In this document: positions 22,990 to 34,912 of the stretch, in pieces
Layout: every line of letters starts with the position of its first letter
Numbering within the stretch: the first letter of the stretch is position 1
NCBI RefSeq assembly: GCF_024586455.1
Contig: NC_065922.1
Location: forward strand, 17,728,089 to 17,792,088
Reading direction: 5' to 3'
Length of the DNA stretch: 64,000 nucleotides
From: Bactrocera neohumeralis
Lineage: Eukaryota; Arthropoda; Insecta; Diptera; Tephritidae
Made by a program: the position numbers and the translations under genes
Notes under the pieces: model-generated
The model's database searches: none
The model's input: only the letters and a program-made list of their open reading frames with translations
Told to the model about the DNA's origin: nothing

Positions 22990-24400
22990 CTAGGGTTGTC
23001 AAATCTCGTAATATAAAAGGTAACCTATCTATAAGGTATACTATATCAGGGTATAAAAATAGCTTTCTTACATAAAAGCATGCATACTAACATTTGAACT
23101 ATAATCAAATTCTGTATCTTAAGTAATATTTATTTCTGTATGCAAAAACCCATTTATGCAAAAACCACGCCCTTAAGCAGTTCCGACTGTCTTTTGCCTA
23201 TGAAATAATAATAAAACTTTTCTGCGGCCGAAAGTTTGGCGGCTAACAAATAAACGCTAACTTGCGCCACGCGACCAACTCACCACAATACTTCGTGCGA
23301 GCGATTGGTGGGTGGGTATGAGGGTGAGTGGAAGTTATGGATATAAATGAAGAATAACGGTTGATAAATGTGCAGTTTCGTAGTGTGGTAACGCAATGCC
23401 AAAGAAAGGGCGACCAGCAACAGCCGACTGCGTTAGATGAAGTTATTATTGAGAATTAGTAAAAGTTTTTGCGCAACACATACGCTTCGGAACGCTCATA
23501 TGGGCGCATTGTCTGTAAGAACACATGGATATGTGAGAGGGTGTGCGTGTGGGTGTGACCTAACGAGACCAACTAGTCTTCATAAAAGCCATTACAACTA
23601 AACATAGATATGCAAATAATTGTCTGAAACTTCGGCAACTTTGGCGATTTGTTAAAGAACTTAGTTTGAGTAAAGTAAAAAAGAAGCAGCTTACAAAGAA
23701 AGGCTTCAATGAGCTTAGTGGGATTTACAATTTAAACTAAGAGATTGAAATTTATGATAGACATTTGCACAATGGAAGGAGTGGAATACCCCATTAATGC
23801 TTGATATGTTGGCGCTTTCGGTTATGAGTCGGTGCCGAAGTCCTCGAAACCGCAAACCACTTTTACCGACATTCCGTTTCATGTAAATAATTTCTCGTCC
23901 CCAGGAAAACTAAGTTTATATACTAGGAGATATAAAATCCGGAATTGGGAAGTTCTCCGCTTCAATCTTTCCACAGGATGATATACAGGTTCAAATAGCG
24001 ACTACTATTGGCAGCTATGGTGCGTTATGGACGTGGGTATAGTCGGTGGTAGATTGCTGGGAAGGTTGCCATTAAACTCAGGGAAGCTGGGAACATGAAG
24101 AATACCTACACATGGATGTTCCGAGGTCTATGCCGTCGCAATGAACATTTAAAATCGAAGCTCAGGTAAACATTTTTGATAAATATTTGTTTCGGGAACT
24201 CACAATCAACTCTAGTTTGAGAATACCAGATCATTGCTGTATCTCTTAACCAGAAGAGAGTCAAAGCAAAGCCTCTTTCAGAGAGGATGATAACAAACCA
24301 GCAATTCTGGTGTTTAGATCGGTGCCTTTCGGTGAAATCTAGTCATGGAGTGTCTAATCTCATTATAAATGTCAGCAAGTTAGGATCCCTGAGCAAGTTA
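22990..24400. other. no gene seen
   Basis: Sequence with GT-rich runs near 23300-23340 and 23530-23560. The segment 24130-24190 (CCGTCGCAATGAACA, ATCGAAGCTCAGGTAAAC) is imperfectly repeated at 24458-24510, about 340 bp later. No coding similarity found. Confidence 0.4.
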
Positions 24401-24402
24401 GG

Positions 24403-24452
24403 ATTTTTAAATAAGATTTGGCTAGAATATCAGTTTACTGCAAAATGTGGTG
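24403..24452 (+). repeat. exact 50-bp duplicate of 21345-21394
   Basis: This is the second copy of the 50-base identical segment. It sits between the two halves of a weak ~340-bp duplication (24130-24190 and 24458-24510). Confidence 0.85.
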
Positions 24453-24839
24453 CCTGACCGTCGCAGTGACTTTTTTAGATCGAAGCTCAGGTGAACCTTT
24501 TCGATAAATTCTTGTGTCCCGATGTCTTTTTATGTTCTAGCATTGGATGTGCGAACCTCGTCTTAGCTCGAAACTTAATCCATTGAACTATATGCGCTTA
24601 AAAAGGTGTCATTACAACTAAACTCCGCAATTGTACGAGTTTTGACTGGACTTGTCCAATGGGCACACATCTGGTATGGCCTAAAATCTTGTCGGATACT
24701 AATTATTAAAGTCTTGTGTGTCGGAATCCTGCATGGATGCTTTCGCTTAGAATATACTGTTTCTTTAATTTGTGATACGATCAAAGAGCTTTGTCAATGT
24801 GCGAGAGATTTTTTGATCCGTGCTTAACAGGAATCCTTC

Positions 24840-25505
24840 GATGATGTGATCCCTGTCCTCGCAGATGGAGCCTAGGACCTTGAACCTACTTCTTTAAATT
24901 GCTGGGCAATCCAGAATCAGGTGTTCTGGGGTTTCTGAACCTGCAGTTTGCGCAAGTTATTATGCTCATGTTGGATAAGTGCTTCCTGAGCCTGCAGTGC
25001 CCTGTATAGAGCGCGACAACAAGGCGGAAGAAGCAGCTTGGTATAGCGCATTCCTGCTATTCTCTCTCCACTCTCTCTTCGGTGCGTAGCAGTTCCTTAT
25101 AAGTGTGGGCCCCTAATGCAAGGCATGGTTCTGGCCCTATCATCTAGGACGCTGCCGCAGAGTGGGCTAGTTCGTCGGCCAGCTTATTGCCGGCTATCCT
25201 TTATGCCCCGACACCCAGATTAAGTGCACCCGGCTGCACACTGATAGGGGGTTCAGCCTTTCTATACACTTTTCCACTAAATGCGATTTAATCTCATACG
25301 CTGAGATCCCCCTTAATGAAATGCCTGCTCCAATGCCTTCCGGTGTTTCCGAGCCGTCAGTGTATCACTGAATAGTGCTGCCCCTCAGCAGTATGTCGAG
25401 CGTGAGAGAGTTTTCCCTTAGGGCTTTCATTTGTTGAGACGACATTAACTTCCCTTCGCCAAAACCCTTCGCTGCCATTAGCATTAGCGTAACCTGACCT
25501 TACCT
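24840..25505 (-). pseudogene. LINE-B fragment: RNase H and C-terminal tail
   Basis: Minus-strand reading gives YTDGSETPEGIGAGISLRG at about 25310-25370 (first RNase H block), and then VSGHKGIAGNKLADELAHSA-like text at about 25165-25230 (last RNase H block). A decayed MRYTKLLLPP..CRALYRAL segment follows, the tail region after RNase H in Jockey/R1/I-like LINEs. It is adjacent to a LINE-A fragment beginning at 25515, so the two are probably separate insertions. Confidence 0.65.
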
Positions 25506-25514
25506 AGTATAAAT

Positions 25515-25880
25515 TTGTCTTATTCTTCTTCTTCTTCTTTATTCTCGTCGTATATATCGCTATATATCGCAACGGACCATAAATCTTCCTCAAAACCTTT
25601 CTCTCGAAAATTCGTAACGTCGACTCATCAGTTGCTGTCATCGTCCAAGCCGCTGCACCATATAGCAGGACGGCAATGATGAGTGACTTGTAAAATTTGG
25701 TCTTTGTTCGTCGAGAGAGCACTTTACTTCTCAGTCGACTCATCCTACTCAGTGCAAAATAACACCTGTTTAGTTATTCTGAGTTGGATTTCGAAGCTGA
25801 AGTTGTTGTTGGTGTTAATGCTGGTTCCAAGATAGAAATCTGACTATATGGTCTTAAATGTAGCACTATCCACGTTTGAT
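25515..25880 (-). mobile_element. LINE-A 3' fragment with GAA tail
   Basis: Plus-strand TTCTTCTTCTTC at 25525-25540 is the tail. The 79-codon minus-strand frame reads RLRSKVLSRRTKTKFYKSLI, LLYGAAAWTMTATDESTLRI and FERKVLRKIYGPLR, the region after the reverse transcriptase palm in LINE-A. Compared with 55374-57414, about 300 bp between the tail and this block have been deleted. The fragment ends near 25880, where similarity to the long copy stops. Confidence 0.85.
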
Positions 25881-27205
25881 ATTTTGTTCGGAACTTTTTA
25901 TGTAATTTCAACTTTTCTACTTAAGCACAAATATGTATACTTTCTCTCATTCCGTAAAAAATTATTTCATTACACAAACATTTACACTAACAATAGCAGC
26001 TTCGATTTTGTTGCTTTCTGTGACACTTTGTGGCCATTTACCTTTTGCAGTAAGCTTTCGTTGTTGTTGTTGGCAGTTGTTTGTTTTTCAGGCCTTTTTA
26101 ATACCCAGAGTAATGTTTGTTATTGTTATAATGTTGTTATTGTTGTTAATTTTAGTTCCACCTTTTATTGTTGCTACAATTTTAATTAATGGCCTTAAGC
26201 TACTTATTTTGGCCGCTTGCCTAGCGAAGCGCCTCACAATATACGAAAAAGAATGCGTGTGTGTGTGTTTATTGTCTACTTTGCCTATACTTTCTTTATT
26301 GTCTCCGCTTATGTGAAGCTTTGAAGAAGATCTGCGCTATTAATAACAACACTATAATCATTCATATTGTTGTTATTGTTATTTTAAGCTTTCAGTTTTG
26401 TCTTTATGAATTTCTATTCACACACTTACACACACAAACAGTTATCTCGCATTATGTTCACCGTTATGTTGGTAAGTTTGTTTCGCCTTTCTGTGGAAAA
26501 CTAATTTTAAAAGCCAAAATGCCTTTAGAAGCAGTTAAGTGTACACATACATAAATACACATACACACATACACCCATATCTGTCCCAACAAAATCCACC
26601 CACCCGCGCTCTACCTTGTGGCAGATGCAAAACACAATTCATTGCCACAACCAGCCTCCCTTTGGCTGCTTGCCTTCACGACTTAGCATGTCTTTGTTTA
26701 ATGATGTTGTTGTTGCTTTTATTGTTATTTGGCCTTTTCCTTTGTTTTATCATTTCACCATTGTTCTTCATCGGCGTTGTTATTGCCATTGTTAGGCTTT
26801 GTTGTTGTTTGCTTCGTGTGTAAATAAACACAAATTGGCAAAAATGCGCGCTGCCTCACGTCGGGCTACCTGCTCCTCCTGCTCGGCGCAATTATGACTT
26901 TTACAAATTAAACATTTTAATGAGCACCTGCAAATATAGTAAATATGTATGTATTGCGTGTTTGTCTGCGGAAAAGTGCGAAAACCTTTGTTTAAACGCT
27001 TTGGCTTTGGCTTTCGTCTCGCGGCATTGGAAGCGGTGTGAGGCATTCAATGAAATTATAACCAAATGTTGTCAGGAAGTACAAGCGTTCGCTTTAAGAA
27101 GAAGAAGAATTGTATAAAGTTAAGTTGCAATTGAATGAAATTGGGTATAAATTTTAAAGCATGTAAGTATTATGAAACCAGGATGCTCATTTACCCTAAA
27201 GGAAG
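25881..27205. other. no gene seen; TTG-rich and CA-rich microsatellites
   Basis: TTG repeats recur at about 26060-26160, 26360-26400 and 26700-26830, and CA runs at about 26420-26580. The phenylalanine/leucine/cysteine-rich frames in this interval are low-complexity artefacts. Confidence 0.5.
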
Positions 27206-27217
27206 ATGTGTTTAGTT

Positions 27218-27606
27218 CAGTCTTGAAATTCAACGCAGCATCGTTTTTGCCATAGGTGCTACTTCGGACTGAGTATGCAATTGAAAAGTGAAGTTCTCAT
27301 TATTCCATCCTGCTATATGGCGCGAAGGTATGTACAATGACCTTATCTGATGAGTCGGCCTTAAGATTGTTCGAAAGAAAAGTTGTGCGGAAGATTTATG
27401 GTTCTTTGCGCATTGGCCGCTGGAAGCAGAGGAAGAGGAAGACCTCCACTCCGTTGGAAAGACTAGGTGGTGAAGGACTTTGCTGCACTTGGTATCTCGA
27501 ATTGGCGCCAAATAGCGAAAAGAAGAAACGACTAGAGCGCTGTTGTTAACTCGACTATAACCGCATAAGCGGTGTCTACGCCAGTGAAGCAGAAGAAAAG
27601 GATGAA
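27218..27606 (+). mobile_element. LINE-A 3' fragment, internally deleted, with probable target duplication
   Basis: Similarity begins at about 27217. The frame at 27337-27549 gives LSDESALRLFERKVVRKIYG and KRKTSTPLERLGGEGLC, and ends in the 3' region containing GACTATAACCGCATAAGCGG and a decayed GAA tail. TTTAGTT at 27211-27217 is repeated at 27607-27613. A deletion removes the sequence between YGSLR and GRWKQRKRK. Confidence 0.8.
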
Positions 27607-27613
27607 TTTAGTT

Positions 27614-28314
27614 GTAATTGACATAATGGATTCTGGTCCAAACGATACATTATGCGGTTTTAGGAGACATTTGAACCCCTAGTGGTTAAAATTTTGTAAT
27701 TGGCTTTCGAGCATTAGTTTAAGTATTCCAAAACATGGTGTGTGGTATGGCTGTATTGAGTTTGATGGACAATGACTATGAGAATTTTCGTTTCTTGAAA
27801 AAAATGGAACCATGTCTGGCGAATATGGAGATTGGGCCAGTGTTACAGTATTAGTTTTGGCCGAGCAAGCAAATAAGTGTGCGCCTTTCTTGTAAAGAAA
27901 TTGCGAAATGACTTTGATCTCTCATATCAAAACACAACTATGTTCTATTTCACAATTTAGATGATTTAGTGAAAATCCGAACTCTCCAACTAATCATATT
28001 TTTAAATTTCTATCGACTGAAGGCTCGAGATTTGCTAAGGCGTTGTTCTAACGTCTCATAATTCTCCGCACATGCTCCTCACTCTGCCGATGTCACTTTA
28101 CCCTGCTTCTGAAGGTGAGATCTCAGGAGTAAGTGGCTTTTGAGAAATTTTTGCCTTGCTTTTTAAGAGTAAAAATAGTCTCTCAATTTTACATACTGCA
28201 CTGTAGTAGTATGTAAGGTTCTACGACCACCATATTTTCTGAATTTTGTTAAAACTTAAACATTTGTAACCGTAAAATCAGCTGACTAATAATGATATTT
28301 TGTTCAGAGCAGTA
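27614..28314. other. no gene or recognisable element seen
   Basis: AT-rich sequence between two LINE-A fragments. No known transposase block could be confirmed. Confidence 0.4.
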
Positions 28315-28324
28315 AACTTTGTTT

Positions 28325-28636
28325 CTTCTTCTTCTTAATTGGCGTAGACACCGCTTACGCGATTATTGCCGAGTTAACAACAGCGCGCCAGTCGTTTCTT
28401 CTTTTCGCTACTTGGCGCCAATTGGATATTCCAAGCGTAGCCAGGTCCTTCTCCACTTGGTCCTTCCAACGGAGTGGAGGTCTTCCTCTTCCTCTGCTTC
28501 CCCCGGCGGGTACAGCGTCGAATACTTTCAGAGCTGGAGTGTTTTCATCCATCCGGACAACATGACCTAGCCAGAGTAGCCGCTGTCTTTTAATTCGCTG
28601 AACTATGTCAATGTCGTCCCATATCTCGTACAGCTC
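28325..28636 (-). mobile_element. 312-bp LINE-A 3'-end insertion with 10-bp target duplication
   Basis: The insert carries the LINE-A tail (TTCTTCTTCTT on the + strand), the conserved 3' region, and the last coding block, including DENTPALKVFDAVPAGGSRG and QVEKDLATLGISNWRQVAKR in the minus frame 28355-28552. AACTTTGTTT is present at 28315-28324 and again at 28637-28646. The copy is only slightly diverged from 55374-57414. Confidence 0.9.
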
Positions 28637-28646
28637 AACTTTGTTT

Positions 28647-29085
28647 AGAGAAAGAAAATTAAGCTTTTAGTAATTTATTTGTTTTTAAATTTACATACAT
28701 ATATAAGTGGTTTGAGGTAACCGACGAAACGGTTATTCGAAAGACAGATGTATGATGTTCTGTACTTTATTATGCACAATCCTCAAAAATATGATATATT
28801 GTCGAATACTATGTGCTTTGGGTTGAGTGTGCGTCTATATTTAAAGAGATAAAATAAAGGTTTCTGATATTGATAAAATTTGAAATGTTCCACCCTTTGA
28901 AAGTGATGTATTTTATTCTTGAGGAGAACTTGTTTCTTTCTCGTGGCATTATAACGTCTCAGATATTGTTGACTTCGACTGTAATTTAAGAATTCCACTC
29001 TTTGACTGAAAAAGTAAATAAGCTTGCAGCGAGAATTTGGGCCCAACATTGATTGTAGACCAACTCTGTAGAGGTTAGTGCGGAC
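28647..29085. other. no gene seen
   Basis: AT-rich. The 114-codon minus-strand frame at 28783-29127 has no recognisable domain and overlaps a probable dispersed repeat at its start. Confidence 0.35.
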
Positions 29086-29760
29086 GAAACAGAAGCAAGC
29101 TCCGCCCGTTTTCAGTTGAAAATCCATATCTCGAGACTAGCCCCAACGTATTTAACCAAGTTCGGAATATGATATTCCACTGACATTCCTATACCATAGT
29201 GTGAAGATGAGTGAAATCGGACTAAAACCCTGCCTGCTTTCCATGTAACATAATTTTAAATTCCATTGGATTTTTTCACTTCCCTGTGTACTCGAGAAGC
29301 AATTAATTTAGTGGGATACAAGTTTGTACGAATAATGCCTTTAGGGTATACCTTATGACCAAAAATTGTCCAAATCCAACAAAAACTGTACAAGTCCCTG
29401 GGTAGTGAATATGTGGATCCCAGTACCTATAGTTGACTTTTAACCGAAAATATCGGTCAACGTGTAAGATATATAATTGATGAAGAAATTGGAGAGAGTG
29501 CTTTCCTGATAATATTATTTCTGTGTACCAAAAATAGTCTAAATCGGGTCGATACTGCCCTTAGCCTCCATTTACCTAATATAAAGATTTTCGAACTACC
29601 GCACCTATCGGACAATATGTGAATATGGAGCTATCTCAATAAAATTGAGAGAGCGTCTCGTTCTTTAAACAGTGGCTCTTTGTGTTTGTAATGAATAAAA
29701 TCGGCTGAAACCCCGCACTAGATCCCATGTAACTAACGGGCCTTTTGAGACTGAAGGTGT
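29086..29760. repeat. probable dispersed noncoding repeat
   Basis: The stretch has recurrent phrases such as TGAGTGAAATCGGACTAAAA at about 29210 and GAATAAAATCGGCTGAAACC at about 29693, each followed by CC(T/C)GC..CCATGTAAC. Two diverged copies of the same ~480-bp block are therefore present. It resembles noncoding interspersed repeats of fruit fly genomes; I cannot place it in a named family. Confidence 0.45.
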
Positions 29761-32415
29761 TTCCCTGGCTTTAATCCTTGCCAGTTGTAAGAGTATGGAA
29801 TGTTCGTTTATAATCTTAACTCTTCCTTACTTGTTTCCATCTTCAAAACTGAAAACCAATATGAAAGGAGTATTTTAATGATAATATCATAGCCATTTAA
29901 GTCATAACTGATTTGTTGAAGAACATTCTTATAAATGATATAAAAAATGATTACATTTTATATTGAATTTAATTTGTATATACGAGTAAATAGGTGAAAA
30001 AAAATTAACGGTAACATATTATTATTATTTTTGTTTTATGTAACGCCGAAAAAAGCTATTATTTCTTTGTCTAGATTAGGAAACCATCTTAAATTACATA
30101 TATTCTTGTTGATCGTTAAACTGCATCAAAGGAAAAATATTAAAAATTCGAAGATATTATGTGCTGTTCACAGTTGTTATTTCTTAAAAAATCATATATA
30201 TTTATACATCCTTGAAGACAGAGAGAGCTTTTAGTTTAGCTATCAGCGCAATATTTCACCAAAAATAAACCATCTGAGAATTGAAAGAGATGCTTTTCTG
30301 ATTGTTTATTTTATCACATATTTTTAATTTAATCTGTTTATTAATTATGTGTAAAGTCATGCGAAAGTGTAAAGTATGCCTCACACTTTTGTGGGATCTA
30401 CTGAAAACATTTGTAATCAAATGGCTCGTAAGCTTCATTAAAATAGTTTTCACTATCATTTACTTCCCTCGAACTTGTGCGTGTAATTTGAATAATAGCG
30501 AATTGTAATATGGAACACATACATGAATATATAGATATAAACACTAATTAATCGGTAAGTCGAAGCAAATGAACCGCATGAAAGGCAAGATGCGCACAAA
30601 AAGAAAAAAAAGTTGCGTATACGCCACGGCATATTTGGTGGCAGAGCAGCTTCTCACTTTCAATGCTCAAACTGTAACGGAAATATTTTAAGATTACTTT
30701 GCTATATGCATGCACATATATAACTGTAAATTTACACATACACACATATGCATATACATTTGTATATATGTATGTATGCCAATGACTGAAAGTAAATACG
30801 CGCCTTCTTAATTTTAACTGAGCAGCAATTAATTTTCAATAAAAATCAAGCAAATAAAATGTAATATTATTGACTGAAGCACAAGCAGTTAACTCACACA
30901 CAAACATAAGTAAGCAAGCATGCGTGTTTACTCAACAAGCAACAAATGAAAAGCGCAATCAATGCTCTCATATAAGTGTATGTGGAAGCGATGGCAAGCG
31001 AAGAGCAAATGGACACACGCATACACTTAAAATAAGTATGACAGCAACAGTTGCGGCAAATGTCGACTGCCAACCATTTACGCCGCGCAACTTATGATGA
31101 TATTGTATTTTAACTGTTTTTTTTTCCATACTTTATTTGTGCCACAAAATGTGGCAGGCATTGCGATGCAAGCGGAGGCGATGAGCAGAGCGCAAGAGTG
31201 GGCGCGTTGAGCGTGTTGGCGACGCGGCAAAACGAAATGATAGCGCTGACTATCATTAACATAACGGTAACAAGTGGAAAACGTGAAGTAACGAACGAGA
31301 AATAAAAGATTGTGCAAAACTATAGCCGGCAATCACGCACAAAAGCGGCGAAAATGTAATGAAACGCAGCATAAGTATTTGCTTAAGCGTGTGCATGAGC
31401 CTTATGCATAACGGTAAAGAAAGCGCAACAAATGCAAATGAGTGCATAAGAAAATAACTGCGACTGCATTTGCAAGTGTATGTGTGTGTGCAAGCAGCGC
31501 GTGGCACGTAAAGCAAAGAAATAACAGCAGCGCATTTTCATAATTAAAATTGCGCATACGCACCGGTGCACATATAAAAGAAACTTTAGCATGTTTGCGG
31601 GGCAAGTGCAAATTGGCGATAGCAAGTACTTTTGCCTTTTGTGCTTTTTGCGCTTTTTTGCTTTAATTAATTTCTTACACATGTACACACACATTGACAC
31701 ATATACAGATATATATATACTTGTATATATATATAATATAAGCTTTGAAGTGAAAAAGTCTGAAACAAGTCAGCAGCAACTTCACTTGCAACGACCGCGC
31801 AATTCACAATCAGCAAATACGTATTTACCGTTATACACAGCTACTTGCTCAGTGTGAGTGAATGCAAATTGTAAGCACTTGCTTAACACACATTCGCATT
31901 CAAGCAGCGCTTTCATTTGCTCTTTTCAAGCCAATTGCCGACATGTTGTTGTAAAGTAATGATTGCACTTCGCTTGTCTGGCGTATAACGTTTGTAAGGC
32001 CACATAACGGTAGACACACATATACTAGTATTTTTGTAGTTGTTAGCCCTTATTTTATTGCACTCCTGTTGGCTGTACTTAGACGTAGTTGGCGCCTTTA
32101 AATGTAGTAAATTATTTGCCAAGCATTTATACGCCTTTTTTAACTGCTTTTTGTTGTATTTTAAGCAGGTATATGTATGTGTGTGGGAAAGCGGAAACTT
32201 TATTTGAAGAATGCCTGGCTCATAGCGGAAGTTACGCCGTCAATTTGTTTTACATGATTATTGTTATGGCATGCAAGTGTAGTACAGTGTTTTGCAAGCT
32301 CAAAGTTTTTGGCTTAAATAGTACAACTGATATTTGTGCAGTATTCTTTCTTGGGAAAGAAAGTCTCATTTTTAAAATGAGTGTAGTTCATCTGTTTTTA
32401 TAATTGATCCTGCTA
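29761..32415. other. no gene seen; AT-rich with CA/ATGT microsatellites
   Basis: Microsatellite runs are found at about 30710-30780, 31460-31500 and 31680-31740. Overlapping short frames on both strands are CA/GT-derived. No transposon block or exon was recognised. Confidence 0.45.
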
Positions 32416-32420
32416 CAGTA

Positions 32421-33118
32421 TATATCGGGTGATTTTTTAAGAGCTTGATAACTTTTTTTTAAAAAAAAACGCATAAAATTTGCAGTATGCGAAAATCTCT
32501 AGGTCATGTTGTCCGGATGGATGAAACCACTCCAGCTCTGAAAGTATTCGACGCAGTACCCGCCGGGGAAATCGGTTCTTTATTTGAAACGTTAGATTGG
32601 TAAATAATCATGACATTAACTTTTTGAAGATAATTTCATTTAAATGTTGACCGCGGCTGCGTCTTAGGTGGTCCAGTTTCGGAAAGTCCAATTTTGGGCA
32701 ACTTTTTCGAGCATTTCGGCCGGAATAGCCCGAATTTCTTCGGAAATGTTGATTTCCAAAGCTGGAAAGTTGCTGGCTTATTTCTGTAGACTTTAGACTT
32801 GACGTAGCCCCACAAAAAATAGTCTAAAGGCGTTAAATCGCATGATCTTGGTGGCCAACTTACGGGTCCATTTCTTGAGATGAATTGTTCTACCATCGAA
32901 GTTTTCCCTCAAAATGGCCATAGAATCGCGAGCTGTGATGGCATGTAGCGCCATCTTGTTGAAACCACATGAGTCAACATTTAAATGAAATTATCTTCAA
33001 AAAGTAAATGTCATGAACCAATCTAACGTTTCAAATAAAGAACCGATGAGATTTTGCAAATTTTATGCGTTTTTTTTTAAAAAAAAGTTATCAAGCTCTT
33101 AAAAAATCACCCGATATA
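32421..33118 (-). mobile_element. 698-bp long-terminal-inverted-repeat element with rosa-like transposase remnant
   Basis: The left end TATATCGGGTGATTTTTTAA is the reverse complement of the right end. Pairing continues inward for about 145 bp on each side (32421-32651 against 32973-33118), apart from a ~75-bp insertion in the left arm. The ends sit in TATA, consistent with TA target duplication of Tc1/mariner elements. The 320-bp interior encodes, on the minus strand, ISRNGPVSWPPRSCDLTPLD then YFLWGYVKSKVYRNKPAT and a decayed IPAEMLEKVAQNWT-like end. This is the C-terminal part of the DD41D-type transposase also seen at 9865-10720. The N-terminal two thirds are deleted, so it is nonautonomous. 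Confidence 0.9.
32499..32568 (+). mobile_element. 70-bp LINE-A segment inside the left inverted repeat
   Basis: The stretch starting AGGTCATGTTGTCCGGATGG and ending at CGCCGGGG matches the LINE-A coding end (GHVVRMDE..PALKVFDAVPAG) found at 28500-28570 and 55550-55620, in the opposite orientation. It interrupts the left arm between AAATCTC and ATCGGTTCTT, which are directly adjacent in the right arm. It has neither the LINE 3' tail nor a clear target duplication, so ordinary retrotransposition does not explain it. Confidence 0.8.
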
Positions 33119-33159
33119 AGATATAGATATAAGAGTTTATTGTAGTCTAAAAATGATTT

Positions 33160-34370
33160 CGAAAAAGTTACCGGCACAGCTGGGCGGAATGAATTTCAGC
33201 TGGAAGACCTAATTGTGGCCCTATTATACAGTAAATGGCACCGTACGTCAGCAATAGCGCGCCGAAAATTATCCTCCAAGCCAGCGATGTTAATTTGCAT
33301 AATCTTGGAGGCCGCGTCATAACTCCACGACGCAAGATTATGCGCTCTCTAAAAGTTTCCTTCAATACATTTATAGTTTGTTGGCTGTATGTCATGTAGC
33401 GGCGTCTGGTTGGAGTTACATCAACATTCTCCAATTCAGGCACGAAAGAGTCATTAATCATGTTTCTATAGCATTCCCCATTGACAATAATACATAGACG
33501 GTAGTATTTTTGAAGAAATGTGGACCAGAGATTTTCTCTGTCCATAGAGCACTTCAAGCAGTGACTATTTGAGGTTGTAATGGTTGTTGTTGTTGTTGTA
33601 GATGCAGAATTCTGTCACATTGACACTGCTTGGTTGGATAAAAACCGGTATCCTTTCCGGTTATGTAGATTCAACCGCCGTAGGAATGGGTGATGGTGTC
33701 TCAACAATGGCTTCAGGGTTATCATCACTGTTAACGCGACAAAATGGTTTATTAACGTACCCATCCAACTAAAAGTGAGTTTCATCGCTGAACAAATAGA
33801 TCTTTTGAAAAATGAGATTAGCAACCATTTCGGTTTGGGCCCTTTTACTGAACGTGGGACGCTCTTGATGGTCTTTTGCATGAATTGGATTTTGTAAACC
33901 CGCAAATCAAGGTCCTTCCGTAAACCCTTCCATAAAGTAGACAGGCACAGCTCCGATTGTAGTGCCCGATGGCGGATGGACTCATTCGGGTCTTCTTCCA
34001 TACTCTGCTCCACAGCAGCTATAGTGACTTCGGTGCGCACTGTACAGTGGCTCTGAGGATGCGCATTATCCACTGGAATAAACGTGGTGCGAAAGTGATG
34101 CATCGTTGCTCATAGTACCGATTCTGTTGGGCGAGTATGTCGACCGAATATTGAACGAAGCGCATGATGCATGAAACGAACCGAGACATTGTTTTAGTAA
34201 TAAATTTGCACGATTTGCAAACCGTTGTTCAGAAGTAGGTCTGTTCATTGCAAAATGGTAAACCAAACAGAAAATAAGTGTGTCAGCTGTTAAAAAGATC
34301 AAATCCGAAAAAATAATGTTCTCAATGGAAGCACCCGTCAGTACTTTCCTCACTCTAAGCTGTCAGTCGA
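33160..34370 (-). pseudogene. DD41D-type (rosa-like) transposase relic, copy 3
   Basis: Minus-strand reading gives VEEDPN-like EEDPNESIRHRALQSELCLS at about 33940-34005, followed by TLWKGLRKDLDLRVYKIQF at about 33885-33945. After an interruption come NGECYRNMINDSFVPELENV at about 33420-33480 and TINVLKETFRERIILRRGVM at about 33310-33370. This is the order of the DNA-binding and catalytic blocks of the same family as 9865-10720. The second aspartate (QQDGAT block) is missing; ..VTPTRRRYMTYSQQ stands in its place. A TTG-repeat-led ~90-bp insert at about 33575-33665 splits the coding sequence. The copy starts only about 45 bp from the right end of the 32421-33118 element, in the same orientation. 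Confidence 0.8.
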
Positions 34371-34720
34371 GATAGAAAGCAGCCAGTAGGCTAAGAATGA
34401 AAGAATTGATGTGTGACTGTGTGATATAATAGTGAGTCAAGAAATGCTTGCTTCAGAAAGTCCCGGAAATAAGGATGGTCAATATAGAACAATTTTTTGA
34501 GAAAAGAATTTTTTTTATGTACTGGCAATGCATTTTTCATTGGTCTTTTGAATTTTTAGTGGAGCTTCATTTCTAATTTCTGAAATAAGAGAGTGCGTAT
34601 AATTTGTATTCACGCATATCGCCACATAAAATTTAAAATAACGTAACACCACTTTTTATAAGTTTACAGGCAAAGGAAAACGATATAATAGAAACCACTC
34701 ATATTTGAACAAAATTTTTT
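34371..34720. other. no gene seen
   Basis: AT-rich spacer between a transposase relic and a short tandem repeat; nothing recognised. Confidence 0.4.
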
Positions 34721-34724
34721 TGTT

Positions 34725-34912
34725 GCTTTGGTTATAAAGTGGTTATATATTGGTTATAAAACGGTTATATATTATTTATAAATGGTCATAAAATGGTTAT
34801 AAAATGGTTATATATTGGTTATAAAATGGTATATATTGGTTAAAAAATGGTTATGTATTGGTTAGAAAATGGTTATATTGGTTAAAAATGGTTATATATT
34901 GGTTATATCTGA
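34725..34912 (+). repeat. minisatellite of GGTTATAAAAT / GGTTATATATT units
   Basis: About fourteen units of 11-14 bp, each beginning GGTTA, alternate between GGTTATAAAATG and GGTTATATATTG types. The unit length drifts towards the right end. Confidence 0.9.

Noticed and set aside
24600..24830. Possible LINE C-terminal wording (VLTG..., GTHL...) on the + strand
   Set aside because: Only a few scattered residues resemble the L-T-G-H-C block, spread over different frames; too weak to call.
28783..29127. 114-codon minus-strand frame
   Set aside because: No motif; overlaps a probable dispersed repeat.
32145..32180. TTTTAAGCAG followed by GTATATG on the + strand
   Set aside because: An AG lies close upstream in the tract and the donor deviates from GTAAGT; much weaker than the two reported sites.
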